Source: Varanus komodoensis (Eukaryota > Chordata > Lepidosauria > Squamata > Varanidae). From it: a stretch of DNA of 64,000 nucleotides. The stretch lies in assembly GCF_004798865.1 (NCBI RefSeq), contig NW_025336481.1:28796863-28860862 (forward strand). The letters run 5' to 3'. The translations under genes and the position numbers were made by a program. Below the pieces are notes generated by a model. The model was not told where the DNA came from. It saw only the letters and a list, made by a program, of their open reading frames with translations, and made no database searches. Each line of letters starts with the position of its first letter. Positions within the stretch are counted from its first letter, which is position 1. Positions 53,201 through 62,848 of the stretch are shown here, in pieces.

Positions 53201-55348
53201 CCTTTGGAGCTTTTCTAATGGTTAATTTAAACCACAGTTTTTCAGATTACATGCAACAGGAAATTCTGGGCTTGAACTACAATAGCACAGAACTCAGCAT
53301 GAAACTGGAGGATGGGACGGAGAACACATAAGCCAGACACTCATTCTTGGCTTAACAGTCCATGCTTTATTAAGCACAGTTATGCCTTAACTGGCTCAGC
53401 CTCATAATTATCAGACTTACTTCTAAGATGCTACAACAAGCTAACTTACTAAGCTTTCATCCCCACCCCCACACATCTTTATTTTATAATGTCAGCCCCT
53501 TTTCCAACTAACTGAGCACATCTTGTGAAAGTGAAATGGCCAGAAAACTATCTTAATTACATTTCAAGAGCAGATCTAATCTCTGGATATTCTTGGTCAA
53601 ACCATAGTTTTAAGTTATATAAATGTTACAACTTTCTTAATCTTACAGTTGCACATGTTCTGTTCTGCCTTCAGTTTTCTTGTGGTCCAGAGGCAGCTAC
53701 TGCCTTTTATGCCTTATACTGGTTCAAAGCCTACATTTCCTACAGCTAAAATAAAAATGCTGAAAATTAAAGGTAATGTGCTTAGCATTCCTTTCCAGTA
53801 TCAGCTTCTGCAAAGGACCACCTTCCTGGTGTCTGCTTCCTGATAAAAGTGGACACCAGGCAAGTTTAAATTTAACATGGCTATATACTTGCTGAACCCA
53901 GTAAATGGTTTGGGTTGTAAGTCCTATTTGTGGAACTCACTGACTTGGTATCTGGCAGCATCCTTACACATTATACGTATGCAAATTGTATCTAATATAC
54001 AGAAAGTACTCTTTAAAAGATTATGAAATATGAAACTTTGAAAACCACCCAGTCAGCCTCTGGGCTATGGGGTGGTATTGAAATGAAATGAAATTAAATT
54101 AAATTAAATGCACAGATACAGTGTTTATATCATAGGCTTTACAGACTGCATGGAAGCCTTGATGAATACAAATGATTCTTGTTTCCACAACCACAAGGCA
54201 TCCAGTTCAGTATAAGCCTGCACACATGTTCCCATTCTGTGCAGGAGTTGCCTGGACTTGGCCATAATCAACAAAATACATTGTAAACTTGAAGAGGTCT
54301 GGGCAAGACTGATGCAATACAAAATGGAAATAGTTAATATCTCTGAATGATCTAGATTTTTGTCTCTTCCCATTCTTCCAGCACTTTCAACCATAACCAA
54401 CTCTCTTGGGGGTCTGTGACTATAGAACAGATGCCCTGCATGTGGTAACATGAGACAGAGTGATGGATATTAGCTTAGATGGCTTTAAAGGAGATGAGTT
54501 GAAATCATGAAGGACCAGTCATCTCCAGCAGCCATCACGGGAGGACGAGTTAAAGAGGCCAAGGAGAGCAGGGGCATTCCAGCAGTCCTGCTGAAGATCT
54601 CCCCCATGAAGACTCCTCCTATCTCAGTTATCACCACCAGGAGACATCCTAGGAGACTGACCTGAGAAAGATAGGAGCAGGGCCATTCCACCAGCTCTGC
54701 TGAACAAATTATTTTTTACCCTCTCTTGTGCGCCATGTCTTTTTGGATCGCAAGCCTGCAGGATGGGACTGTTTTGTTTCATTAATCATATGTAAGTCAC
54801 CCAGGGAACCTGTTTGGCTGAGGAGCTTCCAAAAATACAATAAATACATAAACAGTACAAAAATATATGAGCTGGGATGCTCTAAGTGAGTTCCAAGCAT
54901 AAACGGAAGTAATATCTATACACGCTACATTGAGCTGTGGCTGATAATGTTGAATGTAGGTTTTTTAGCTCTTGGAACCTAGTGGAGCATGATATAATTT
55001 ATGAACTAGAAAAGAACAGAATAAGAACAAGAAAAATGAATTACAGGAGGACCAAGCTGGAGATGTTGATATGGAACACGAATCCTGAAGCAGCCAAGCA
55101 AACCAGATCAAGTCTAGGCTTGGTACTCAACTGTCAAATATAGCTGCATGTCAGCTTTAAATACAGCTGTCCTGTTTCACCTTGTGAACAGCGAGGTCTT
55201 AAAGAAGATAAGCCTGTATGGTAGCTTAATGGCACACATCCTGCAACTTTACCATTATATCCTGGCACCAATTTTCCTGTCTGTCCTGGAGGAGGTGTTA
55301 AAGAGTTCCCCAAGCCAACACAGGAAGCTGTTATTGGAGATCCTGTTT
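34843..55348 (-). CDS. ACSS3: Acyl-CoA synthetase short-chain family member 3, C-terminal exons (gene-level entry)
   Basis: Seven exons in consistent phase (96+64+82+123+100+176+72 nt in transcript order) encode the last ~236 of about 686 residues. ACSS3 is a mitochondrial matrix enzyme of the ANL (adenylate-forming) superfamily. It joins propionate, and less well acetate, to CoA with ATP going to AMP and pyrophosphate. This part covers the end of the large AMP-binding domain, the hinge and A8 loop (YVMSRVDDVINVAGHR), and the small C-terminal lid with the A10 motif KTRSGKIPR, whose SGK lysine is the catalytic one. No key residue in this part is missing. The upstream exons (DHWWQT and earlier) were not found before 64000. 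It converges on PPFIA2 as in human. Coordinates span exons plus introns. Confidence 0.97.
35463..35638 (-). CDS. ACSS3: ACSS3 exon: lid domain with A10 catalytic lysine
   Basis: The acceptor is TTGTCAG. Two bases complete Gly, then 58 codons encode VDIEEEKLLEEIVKRVREN, IGPVAAFRKAVFVKQIP, KTRSGKIPRSALSSLV and NSKPYE, with donor GAG|GTGCAT. KTRSGK is the A10 motif; its lysine contacts the acyl-adenylate in the first half-reaction and is a known acetylation target in the family. Confidence 0.97.
35806..35905 (-). CDS. ACSS3: ACSS3 exon: lid domain, first strands
   Basis: The acceptor is CCCATCAG. 33 codons encode AVLSHSAVADCAVVGQED and SLKGHVPLALCVLRN, plus one base before GTGAGC. It matches ILSHGTVADCAVVGKEDP in mammals. 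Confidence 0.97.
38830..38945 (-). repeat. L2-like LINE 3' fragment
   Basis: TATACGGCCCAATAGCCAAA, GATCTCTAGGCAGTTCACAA and then A-rich AACACAATATAACAAAAAC. Reversed or forward this is the GGCCTCTGGGCAGTTTACAA wording of reptile LINE ends. Orientation is my best reading. Confidence 0.6.
39283..39712 (+). repeat. L2-like LINE, 3' part
   Basis: Starts CATATCCTATGATTATCGCC, AAAGTCCTCTATGGCTTGGG and ATTCAGGTATTAAGA, then AGAGGCATGTTTGGTGATGA and GAATTCCTTGCTACGGGAA. It ends in a GAGTGCC...GAGAGG...ATCAAATAAATAAATAG tail. The order is that of a common squamate L2-type element (KALYGLG-like frame, then a hairpin and ATAAA tail). It is heavily mutated. Confidence 0.7.
40580..40702 (-). CDS. ACSS3: ACSS3 exon: A7-A8 region and hinge
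   Basis: The acceptor is ATTCTCAG. 41 phase-0 codons encode GYYDTMDAGYMDEDGYLY, VMSRVDDVINVAGHR and ISAGAIEE, with donor GAG|GTAAAC. R and D of SRVDD are the hinge region about which the lid rotates between half-reactions; GHRISAGAIEE is the A8 loop. Confidence 0.98.
41265..41698 (+). mobile_element. BovB (RTE-type LINE), 3' part of ORF and tail
   Basis: The plus frame at 41268-41561 reads MYGCESWTIKKAEHRR, TEAFELWCWRRRLQRLPWTT and RQSNQSILEEINPDGS, then YFGHLMRRKDSLEKSP and KKRRGRQRM. This is the C-terminal end of the BovB reverse transcriptase polyprotein. One frameshift near 41553 moves the frame to WLDGVMEGISMSLGGL and DRKAWRNVFHGAT (41558-41700). The end is GTCGGACACGACTTCGTGAC with (AAC)n. 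BovB is the element known for repeated horizontal transfer between squamates and ruminants. This copy is 5'-truncated and dead. Confidence 0.92.
41916..42198 (-). repeat. tRNA-Ala-like SINE interrupted by a Sauria-type SINE
   Basis: The outer parts are 41916-42000 (CCTGCCCTGTAGGTGCTGGA ... TTTCAGGCCGGG ... CCCAGCCCTGCCT) and 42117-42198 (GGACTGAATCTGGGAC ... ATGCAAAGCATGTGC). Reversed, the second part resembles tRNA-Ala around its anticodon and box B. Between them, 42001-42116 is the 3' half of a forward Sauria-type SINE (CTACTTCACAGGGCGG, GTAAGCCACTTGGGG). The same nesting occurs at 62849-63325. Confidence 0.75.
42517..42598 (-). CDS. ACSS3: ACSS3 exon: end of AMP-binding domain
   Basis: The acceptor is AAACACCAG. 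One base completes Lys, then 27 codons encode LPLPPGAFLDLWKNEELYK and ELYFQKYP, with donor CCA|GTAAGT. It matches LPLPPGAFSGLWKNQEAF in mammals. Confidence 0.96.
43645..44560. mobile_element. Non-autonomous DNA transposon with TIRs and internal tandem repeats
   Basis: The left end GGCTGGGTTCAAATAACACA and the reverse of the right end, GACTGGGTTCACATGATACA, are alike over about 25-28 bases. No transposase frame is seen inside. At about 44108-44370 a diverged unit of about 90 bp occurs three times (starting near 44110, 44203 and 44291, each with ACTCTCA-GCAGGAGGC-like wording). This family, rich in AAACCATGG words, looks like a hAT-type MITE; the class is inferred. Confidence 0.6.
44990..45290. 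mobile_element. AAACCATGG-type MITE copy
   Basis: Shared with 46595-46920: TTAAACCATGGCTTGT, then GATTTCTGAACCAAAAGGCA and TGGGTT..., then GCAAGAG and a CTGTGGTTTAT-like stretch. The two copies are similar but diverged, about 1.6 kb apart, and match the palindromic word AAACCATGGTTT seen in related copies. Confidence 0.55.
45547..45640 (-). repeat. (ATTT)n and L2-like LINE end
   Basis: About ten ATTT units are followed by TTGGGATTCTTATATGCCAC and CCCATTCACATAATC, the reversed LINE end also seen at 33100. Confidence 0.75.
46200..46264. mobile_element. Fragment of a TTGGACTACAACTC-type MITE
   Basis: CCTGTTGGACTACAACTCTG, then GCTCAGCCAGCATCAGGTTG and GAGAAAGCTGC. This is a familiar squamate DNA-element end; a longer related copy is at 9350-9465. 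Confidence 0.5.
46595..46920. mobile_element. AAACCATGG-type MITE copy
   Basis: It begins GCCAGGTTCACACCTAAAAC, resembling the TIR of the 43645 element, and continues with AAGCCATGGCTTGCTAACC, TTTAAACCATGGCTTGTC and GAGCCAAGAAGCATGGG. It aligns by eye to 44990-45290. Confidence 0.55.
47121..47239. repeat. Compound microsatellite (GTAT)n-(GT)n-(GA)n
   Basis: A TATG-rich lead is followed by about 17 GT units and about 24 GA units. Reading frames through it are low-complexity and not genes. Confidence 0.97.
48627..49514 (+). repeat. Diverged direct repeat pair (about 80 bp)
   Basis: 48627-48706 and 49434-49514 share CAGCAGAGCAGCAACATT and the flanking order TTCAAAAA-TTAAAACAG, then ATAGCATCTGATGATTTG versus ATGGCATCTGGTGATTTG. 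The second copy is preceded by AGTCCTGTGGCACTTTCGAG, the reversed end of a common reptile repeat. They are probably two copies of one interspersed element. Confidence 0.6.
52205..52287 (+). repeat. LINE 3' end with (ATAAA)n tail
   Basis: AAACTGCCCAGAGCCTAGGA and ATGGGATGGTATATAAAT, then AATAAATAAAAG. This is the GCCCAGAG...GGGCGGTATATAAAT...AATAAA end of reptile L2/CR1 elements. A similar end lies at 54045-54112. Confidence 0.75.
52619..52682 (-). CDS. ACSS3: ACSS3 exon (64 nt)
   Basis: The acceptor is TTTCATTGCAG. Two bases complete Val, then 20 codons encode MILDDNKQPVKAKTLGNIVV, and two bases open Lys before GTAAGC. It matches VMILDDNMQKLKARCLGNI in mammals, with several substitutions at surface positions. 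It has no usable ATG-initiated frame and was found from the splice sites and family wording. Confidence 0.95.
54045..54112 (+). repeat. LINE 3' end with (GAAAT/AAATT)n tail
   Basis: ACCACCCAGTCAGCCTCTGG and GCTATGGGGTGGTATTGAAA, then GAAATGAAATTAAATTAAAT. It has the CCGCCCAG...GGGCGGTAT...AAAT layout of L2-like ends. Confidence 0.7.
54738..54858 (+). repeat. LINE 3' end (second type)
   Basis: TTTTGGATCGCAAGCCTGCA, GGATGGGACTGTTTTG, GTCACCCAGGGAACCTGTTT and GGCTGAGGAGCTTCC, then AATACAATAAATACATAAA. I know this wording (CCGCCCAGGGAACCTTTTGGCTGAGGAG, shortened here) as a common squamate LINE terminus. Confidence 0.65.
55253..55348 (-). CDS. ACSS3: ACSS3 exon (96 nt), most upstream seen
   Basis: The acceptor is GCATTTCAG. 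Two bases complete Glu of the HWWQTETG motif, then 31 codons encode TGSPITASCVGLGNSLTP, PPGQTGKLVPGYN and one base of Val, with donor G|GTAAAG. TETG is the A5 adenine/ribose-binding motif, split across this junction. The matching upstream exon is not found before 64000. Confidence 0.96.
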
Positions 55349-55827
55349 CTGAAATGCAAGAGAAAACACATTTTTATAAGATCTCTGCAACATTTTAGTA
55401 TTAACTGGGAAACTAACTGACTTTGAGGACCATTATAAAAAAATGCCTTTGTATTCAATGCAGCAGAAACAAACTTTAGATACTTATAGCAAACAAAACT
55501 GGGCTAACTCAGTGGGGGATGGGAAATGCAGCTATTTTTGTCTGCAGAACTTGGATATCTTGTTATATGATATATAGAACTACAGGCAGCCTGGAGATGA
55601 CAAGTCTGTTAAAAGGGATTCTCATTAAATTTCAGGTACAAACCAAAAGGATCTCAAGAAAACCCACCCAACCAGTCATGTAAAATTACAGTTCAGGCAG
55701 GCAGCAGTCCTGGAAAATATATGCATACTACTACCAATAGCACTTGCTTTTTAAAGACAAAGTCAGTGCAAAGTCGAGTACGCTAGTAATAATTTAAGAA
55801 TTATTAGATTCTATGCATATCTGTGCA

Positions 55828-55892
55828 GAGGTAAGTCCTCCTAATTTGAATGGAACTTACTCCCAGGTGAATGAGGATAGGACTTCAGCCTT
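55828..55892 (+). repeat. Dispersed squamate repeat fragment
   Basis: GGTAAGTCCTCCTAATTTGA, ATGGAACTTACTCCCAGGTG and AGGACTTCAGCCTT repeat the wording at 17665 and 28675. Confidence 0.55.
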
Positions 55893-58261
55893 AACGATTG
55901 CTGTTATAATCCTTCTTTGAGTGGCACTGCAATAAGGTTTGTATGGAGGGGAAGACAGCACAGTGCAAGCATCGCACTTCAATCTCCAAAGCTAATAACT
56001 ACAGCTTAATACGTATACGAAAGTAGGTGGTATGAGTAAACTAGAATTATTGTTCAAAGCAAACTGGATCATAGATTTCAAGTTTCAAAGTGCAAACTTA
56101 TCACTGATTTAAATGTGGTCATGAGAACATGGTAGGTTGCAAAAGAGGTCAAACTCTTCATTAAGCTAAGGCTGAGAAACTAGTTATTTTGTGACTTTTA
56201 GCAGCAGTTCAGATCTTTATTAGGGATTTTTTCTATTTCAGATTTATCTTCACTGAAAATGATAGTCAAAAGCTGTTGGGAACAATACTGTGAAACTTAA
56301 AATGAGAGACATTATTTCCTCCTAGAAAATAGCTGTAAAACATTCAGGAAATTCAGAATGTTTCAGCCAACTGTAACCATTTCAAGGCAACCCTCCACCT
56401 ATTAGGCTATGTCCAGTGCCCATTCTGGATGCATCTCAATTTACATGTTTCAACACAGCGCATGAAGACATAAAGAGCCTTGCACATGAATTCACAGCAA
56501 GCTGGAAATCGAAAACAAATCCTTCTTCCTTTAGGCAAGCAACACTTGAGGCTATCAAGAGACAGCTGAACTGTACAAAAAACTTCCCAAGGGATACTCC
56601 ACTCAAACAAGGAGAAATAAGAGCTGCAGGAGCTGCTAGTTCCACATTTTTGAACAGCTTAAGTGGGAAAGGAAGTGCTAAGGGTTAGGCAGGATTGTAG
56701 GCACAATCAAACTAGAAGAATGAATAAATGAGATAAATGACAAAGAGAGAGAGGTAGGAGGGTCAAGTCAATGCAGGTTTGCTGGGGGTATACAACCAAA
56801 AGCACATTTACACTTTAGTCAGGCAGATAGGAAATACATGCAGCATGTAGGTAGCCCCTGAAGGGACTACAAGATGGAGTCTGTACAAGATGCTTTCATA
56901 ATCTATCAGTTACATACACAGTAACTGAGGGTGAGTAGAGGAACAGGAGATGAAGACAAAAGAGTTGAACAGATTAAGACAAACAACGCAAACAGAAGAA
57001 CTTTCAGGACAGTAAACATGCACCTTTCTAAAGTGTATCAAAGGAAAGAAGCTTCAGGTGGGCACATGTTAGCATGTCTAAGGTATACCTGGGAGCAAGA
57101 CTTGCAATATGATTTTCTGATCAGATCAGGAATGCAAGTCTAAAGCTGCTCATACAGTGCAGGCTTTCAGAAGCCATATTATGGTGGAGTTTTCGTTCAT
57201 TTTGTCCTGACAGTAGCAAGGGGAAAGTGGTGAGACTAGAAGAATCTGGACAGAGTTTTGGAAAAAGCATGAAGTTTCAGAAAAAGAAGGGATATGGAGC
57301 TTTAATAGCAGAACTAAGCAACAGGAAGAAGGATCACAGAACAAGCAACAACCACCAATTTGTAAACTAAGCTTCCATGAAATGAATGGGTCCAAGCAAA
57401 AGCTAAGACATTTATTTTAATGAGATTTTAGTGAACTGTAAGAATTAAGACAAATATAAGGCAGCAAAGCATATAATTCTGATAGCACAGCATGAGACCA
57501 TATGTATTTTTATTTTACAAAGTGACATTAGGTGACTGAAAAAATTAACAGCCTGTAGTCAGCTTACCCTTCTGCTTTACCGAGCAGCTTGAAATAAGAC
57601 ACAGTTCATGTCTTGGTTCTTTTCCAAAGATGTGTTACAGCTCAGTTTGACCTAAATATTCATTGGATGCTTATCTTTCAAATCCTCTAATGTGAAAGCC
57701 CCCCCCCTTTTTTTAAGATCCTGAGGTCCCCTGATCCTGAGTGTCTATTGGAGCCCCTGTACCTCATTGGTGCCCACCCTGCTTTGTGTGATTTTTCAAA
57801 AAGGAATTACTTTTCTATTTTTAGCAGAGGCAGTGGCTGGTCAGGATCAAAAGGGAAGTGAAGACTTCTACCCCTCCCTGCTCCCAGCATCCTCATCCTT
57901 TCCTTTTCTACAATGGTCCATGGCCTTTGCTTCTCAACCACCAGGATGCTTAAACTGATTATAGAGAAAAGGGGCCATGCGGGGCAGAAGGGAGTAGCTT
58001 GAGGGATGTGGGTCTCTTATTGGTTCAGATGAATGATGACTGGGTTTTTTGCATGTGGGGAGGGTGCTGCCTGGGTCGTGGGAGGCAACATACATGTGTG
58101 TGGAGCCTGGGCTTTCTTTGTGGGTTGTGGGGAATTGCCTGTGCGAGGCTGTGTATGTATGTGCTTTGACTGCAATGTTGTGTGTGTTGAGCCATGTGCA
58201 TTACAGGAAAAGGAGGATTTTTCGCAAGGGGTTGTTGCTTGGCTTTGTCAGTGGAGGCGGC

Positions 58262-58277
58262 GGGGGGGGGGGGGGGG
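58262..58277. repeat. G-run in GT-rich stretch
   Basis: About 16 consecutive G, after about 200 bp rich in TGTG. A similar G-run is at 44902-44915. Confidence 0.95.
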
Positions 58278-60627
58278 AGTTGCCTGAGGTTATTCAGGTG
58301 GAAGGAATAGGCCAGCTGCCTTCCTGTGCTCAAGAGGAAAAAATAAATCCAACCTTGATAAAAATCTGCCAAGAATACCCTGGTTAGCCTTGCTAGCAGA
58401 ATGCCTTGCAGACCCCCAGCCAATTTTGTTGCACAAACAAGCTGATAGAAAGGGGGAAAACTAACAACAAGGAAGATGTGCATGTCTTCAGCAAGTGCAA
58501 AGCAATCATTCTGTCAGCAGATACAATCTATATCATAGAATTCCATAAATTCAAGGCTACAGGCTTGAGAAATCTAACAAAATTTGTCACAGACCAACGA
58601 TCATGGGAAAAAATTAGTGAAGACTCCTGAGATGAAACGCACCAAATGGCACTAATTCATTTTGCTGAGCTATGCATTTACTAAGACCCTATACATATCA
58701 AAAGTGTTTCTATAGTTTCATTTCTTTTCATAGAATCTAAGTCATTCTATAACAAGTAAAGGGATCCAAATACAGCTACTGTAGAATACTCTTCTTTTTT
58801 AACTACCAGTGCAAATTTTTCTATTTTTAGTATTCGTCATGCCTGAGGGTTCCAACTTCACTCACTGATCCACAGCTATGGCTTCAGTGAAAATCAGTGG
58901 AAGATTAGCACATACAGGATATAATTCTCCTCTTAGGCTACCGAAGAGCAGATATTTCATAGTAAGTGCTAATTTTAGTAGGGTCATTGTTCATCATACA
59001 ATTTTCTACAAATTGCTGCACTGGGTCATAAATCAGGGTGAAGAATCTCTTGCCCATGAATACACACAGCCTTTAGATTCAGCCTGCAGCATCCTCCCTC
59101 ATCCCTGCCACTTCCCACATTGCAATCTGTTCCAGAATTAGTCTTTTACTAAGGCAGGAAGGGGATAAGTGAAAGAGAGGAAGGGATAAGGAAGCCAAGA
59201 TAAAGTGGGTGAAGTTGCTTTTGACCTACTCATTTTGATTCAGGCTTCCCTCACCATTGGCATGCTTTCACCCACAGGTAGTTCTGCATCAGGAATGCAG
59301 CCCTCAGACTAAAAAAAGATTCCACACACCAGCACACACACTGTGGTTAAAAAAAGCTGGCCCACAGTCAGTTCTGGCCACGTGGCACCATGAATCGCAT
59401 CCTGGCAGAAAAGAAAGCAGGGCACAAGTGGCCTTTGGGCCACCACCCTTGCTGTCAAAGTGAGCCAGCTTTTTCTGAAATGGCTGCAACTACTGCACTT
59501 CAGGAAAAAAAACCTTGCATAGGTGGGACGCCAAAAGAAACTGCTGAGAAAAGGGCAACATATGGAGGAGAAGAAAGAAATGATGGGGCAAATTAGCTCC
59601 AGATCAGGCTGCTCTCTGGAGCTATCCAGACGCAAGAAAGGTTGCTCATAGCCTCAGCCAAAGGAACTGAGGTCTAAGGTCAGTCTCCTTTGTATATGCT
59701 TTATCTTGGCATATTCCCTATGGAGCTGAGTAACAACAATCAGCCCCCCAGGATTATTGTCCCTCTTTCTCTCCCTCTTTCTTTAAACCCCTGCAGAACA
59801 GCTATTCTGCCAAACTGCAGATAAACCACCCCATTTACACACACCTCTGTGGCACAAATAAAAGGATCTTGGTTGTCTTCAGGGCATCTCTCCAGGTCAT
59901 ACCCCAAAGTCCTTCATACATGCCCAATAACATAGCATTGCAGTTTATGCAGTGGTGCTGTCCCCTGCAGCAGCTACAGCACTGTGAGTGTTGAGTGTAC
60001 AATTGAAAACTGTACTGTCCATATGTTATGTGAAGTAAAATATTGTGTTAACTGTTAAAGAGAGTGAAGCCTCACACCCACTACAAAAAGAAAAACAGAC
60101 TCCAAGAAATTGTGGGTTAAGGAAGCAAGTTAGCCACAATTATGATTCAGGGAGAATTAAGTTCATACTAACCTCTCTCTGGCTATTTGAAATAAAAAGG
60201 GATTCAAAAGAGCTGGCTGGACACTTGCTTACCTTAGGAAAGCTTTGGTGAACAAAAGTATCAGTCTAAGCATTCTTGCACTGAAAGGCTTAAAAAGAGT
60301 AAGAGGGGTGCAGTAAATCACCGTGCAGTGACATTTATTCTCCTAAAGAGACAACTCTCCTGGGAATCCTGCCAATGACTGCTACATATATGCAAGGATT
60401 TCCTAGATTGGGATAATGTTTTGTATGCAGAAAATATTTTATGATACAATCTACAAGAAGCAACAGAGCTGAGTCTTCTACCACAGACAATCTAGATATG
60501 CAACAACTGCTCAATCCACGATTGCAACACAGGAAACACTCGTGCTACACTTCATGTATTCAGATAATCTCCAGTAAAAAAAGATAGATATAACTCCACA
60601 TAGCAGACGTCCCAATCATTTCTGCAG

Positions 60628-60667
60628 CTTCACGAGTTAACTCATCTCTTCACGAGTTAACTCACAT
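60628..60667. repeat. Two tandem 20-bp units with GAGTTAACTC palindromes
   Basis: CTTCACGAGTTAACTCATCT is followed at once by CTTCACGAGTTAACTCACAT. Each unit carries a perfect 10-bp palindrome. It directly precedes the CTCF-like site at 60671. Confidence 0.9.
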
Positions 60668-60670
60668 CTT

Positions 60671-60684
60671 CCAGCAGGGGGCTG
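60671..60684 (+). promoter_or_regulatory. CTCF-like motif
   Basis: CCAGCAGGGGGCTG matches CCASYAGRGGGCRS at 13 of 14 positions. A near copy (GCAGCAGGGGGCTG, 44302-44315) lies within a DNA element, so some such sites here are repeat-borne. Confidence 0.4.
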
Positions 60685-61853
60685 TGTGTGCCCAACCTCT
60701 GGATATGTTCTGTAGAACCAAAAGGCCAGCTGTGTGCCTGGAAGTAAAAGTCTAGCAGAAGCTGTCTGGGTACAGCTGAAGTACAGGAACTTGCAACAGA
60801 GGGAGGGAAAATATAGTAGGAACATTAGGAGGCGAAAGTATCCATTCATCTCAACCTGCAAAGCAGTGGGATATCTGTCGCCTTTGGTACTAGATCTGCT
60901 CCTCATCTGGTAGGGTCCTCATTCATGGAACTATGATCATGCATCTTTTAGTTAAGTTGAGAAAATGTACACATGTAGGAAAATATGAAACAGGAGGCAT
61001 TTTACCTCCATTCCCAGCCTATGTCCCAACTTGTAATACAGAAAACCTTCACAGAAGGACAGCTGCAAAAGCTGGTCAATTGAATCTTTTCTGTTTTTAT
61101 TGGAATGCTGCAACCATAATAAATGTTATTTTGCCTTATCATTTATATTCTACCTTCCATCTCAAACAGACCCTCTTCTTTCACAGGGTATAAGAATCTA
61201 GCAGGAAAAACAGGAAGAGGCAGACATCCATGCAGGAGTAGCCCAAGCTGATGAGCTTCTCCTCGATGCAGGCCATTTTAAAGGTGAAAGGGGACATCTT
61301 GGAGATCAATTCCAATAGCCCTCCAAAAATGAAATGGAATATACAAGGTGCTGCATACTACAGATATAATGCTGTTAAAATGCATACAAGCATGGAATGT
61401 ATGTCCCAAGTTTATCTGAACCAAAAGCAGCGTATTTTCTTCCCCTGTGGTAGTGCTTATAACTGATCAACGATGGACAGAATGCGTAAATCTTTGTTAC
61501 AAAAAGTAACAGCAAATGTCAGAGCTAACTGCTTAAAATTTTATCATTTTCAGAAAATATCCTTTATATCTTGGTCAGAGTAATATTATAAAGATGAAAG
61601 AGGCTGATGAGATTGCTACTATTTTAGGGTAGGGTAAAAAAAAACTACAGCAGAGATTAGTGTTTTATAAACTGCTTCTTGCCCTTTCTCCAGCAAAAGC
61701 TCCATCAGTGCTGTGCCTTAAATCTTGCAAAGGATTATTCTTTCTATAAAAGAGATTCATGGAGCTTAACTCTCAGTTCCCTATTCTCAAATCATCGGTA
61801 AACCATCTACTTTACCCTAATGAGGACTCTAGTCTCTGAACTACAAAAAAGCT

Positions 61854-61949
61854 GTTGCTAGGCAACGTGAATGACATCAGCAACCTGTAACATTTTCATA
61901 GAAATATATAAAACCAGCGGCTGTTGCTGCTTCTCTTGCTTATGCAAAT
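61854..61949 (+). promoter_or_regulatory. Promoter-like cluster: X-box, CRE-like site, TATA, octamer
   Basis: GTTGCTAGGCAAC (61854-61866) is a full RFX X-box palindrome. TGACATCA (61872-61879), one base from a CRE, follows five bases later. TATATAAAA follows at about 61905-61913, then ATGCAAAT (61942-61949), a perfect octamer. A Kozak-like ATG at 62019 opens only 17 codons. The arrangement X-box, CRE, TATA is that of a real pol II promoter or strong enhancer. No gene can be attached to it from sequence. Confidence 0.4.
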
Positions 61950-62848
61950 AAGATTTTAGCTCCCTCCCCCCAATCTCATTCTTCTAGTGCTTCTTAAAAT
62001 AACTTTGAGATCAAAACCATGTCTGAACATGGTTTCACTATTCTTTTTTCTTCAGTTAGTATAACTGCATGAAGGATAGTTAAGAGGGACACAAGTAGGA
62101 GAAAGGTACTGAGCTTAAATGAAAGAATGTCCAGTACATGCTTAGGTTACATAACGTATCAACATAATGTGGGATGAATCAGATACAGTGAATCTGATCT
62201 CAAATTATAGGGCAGGACAGCCAGTCAGTATGGAAAGATCTTCAAGGGCATATGGACAGAGTATCAGTAAAGCCCCAAAAATCCAAAATAAATAATCATC
62301 TGCAGTTGAACCTTGACATGGATGCCAGAGTTAATCACCGGTTTTTTAAAAAGTTCGAACCCAAGAAATCAAAGATACATTTTCAAACCACAGTCTTCCA
62401 GCCTGGCTTTGCATCTGTCATGTAGCCCATGTCATCCTTTTGTCTGAGTCAAAGTGGGAAACATGCAGTTTTCCACCCCCATCCCCACCTGTTTTGCAGT
62501 CCCTGCTACCCCTCAGAGTGTTGGAGCCGCTGCGGCAGCAAAACAATGCATTTCTCCTTTGAAGCAAGATAAAAATGAGTTTCAGTGGCAAATGATGCCC
62601 TTCTGGGAATGCAATGTGCTTTTAAAACAAGGCATGTTCTCACGGCAAACCTTGTTTTAAAGAGATTAGGCTTTTTTGCTGCTGCCACTGCATCACCAAA
62701 TTCTGGAGACAATTGAGCAATAGAGTGCTGTGTGGCAGAGTTCTATTCCCTCTCTCCAATAGTGACTGGAAGGGCTCCGAAGTTGTCCACCCCTGCTCGA
62801 GCCAATTCTCAACAAAGGAAGGAAAAATACACCAAAAGAGGAAATACA

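Larger units (their letters stand above)
52683..55252 (-). other. ACSS3: ACSS3 intron with LINE ends
   Basis: 2.6 kb. It holds LINE ends at 54045-54112 and 54738-54858 and a fragment of another repeat at 54478-54545. The remainder is plain. Confidence 0.8.

Noticed and set aside
58025-58483. 152-codon minus-strand frame, the longest in the window
   Set aside because: It is the complement of a GT- and G-run-rich stretch; the Pro/His-rich product is low complexity, not a protein family.
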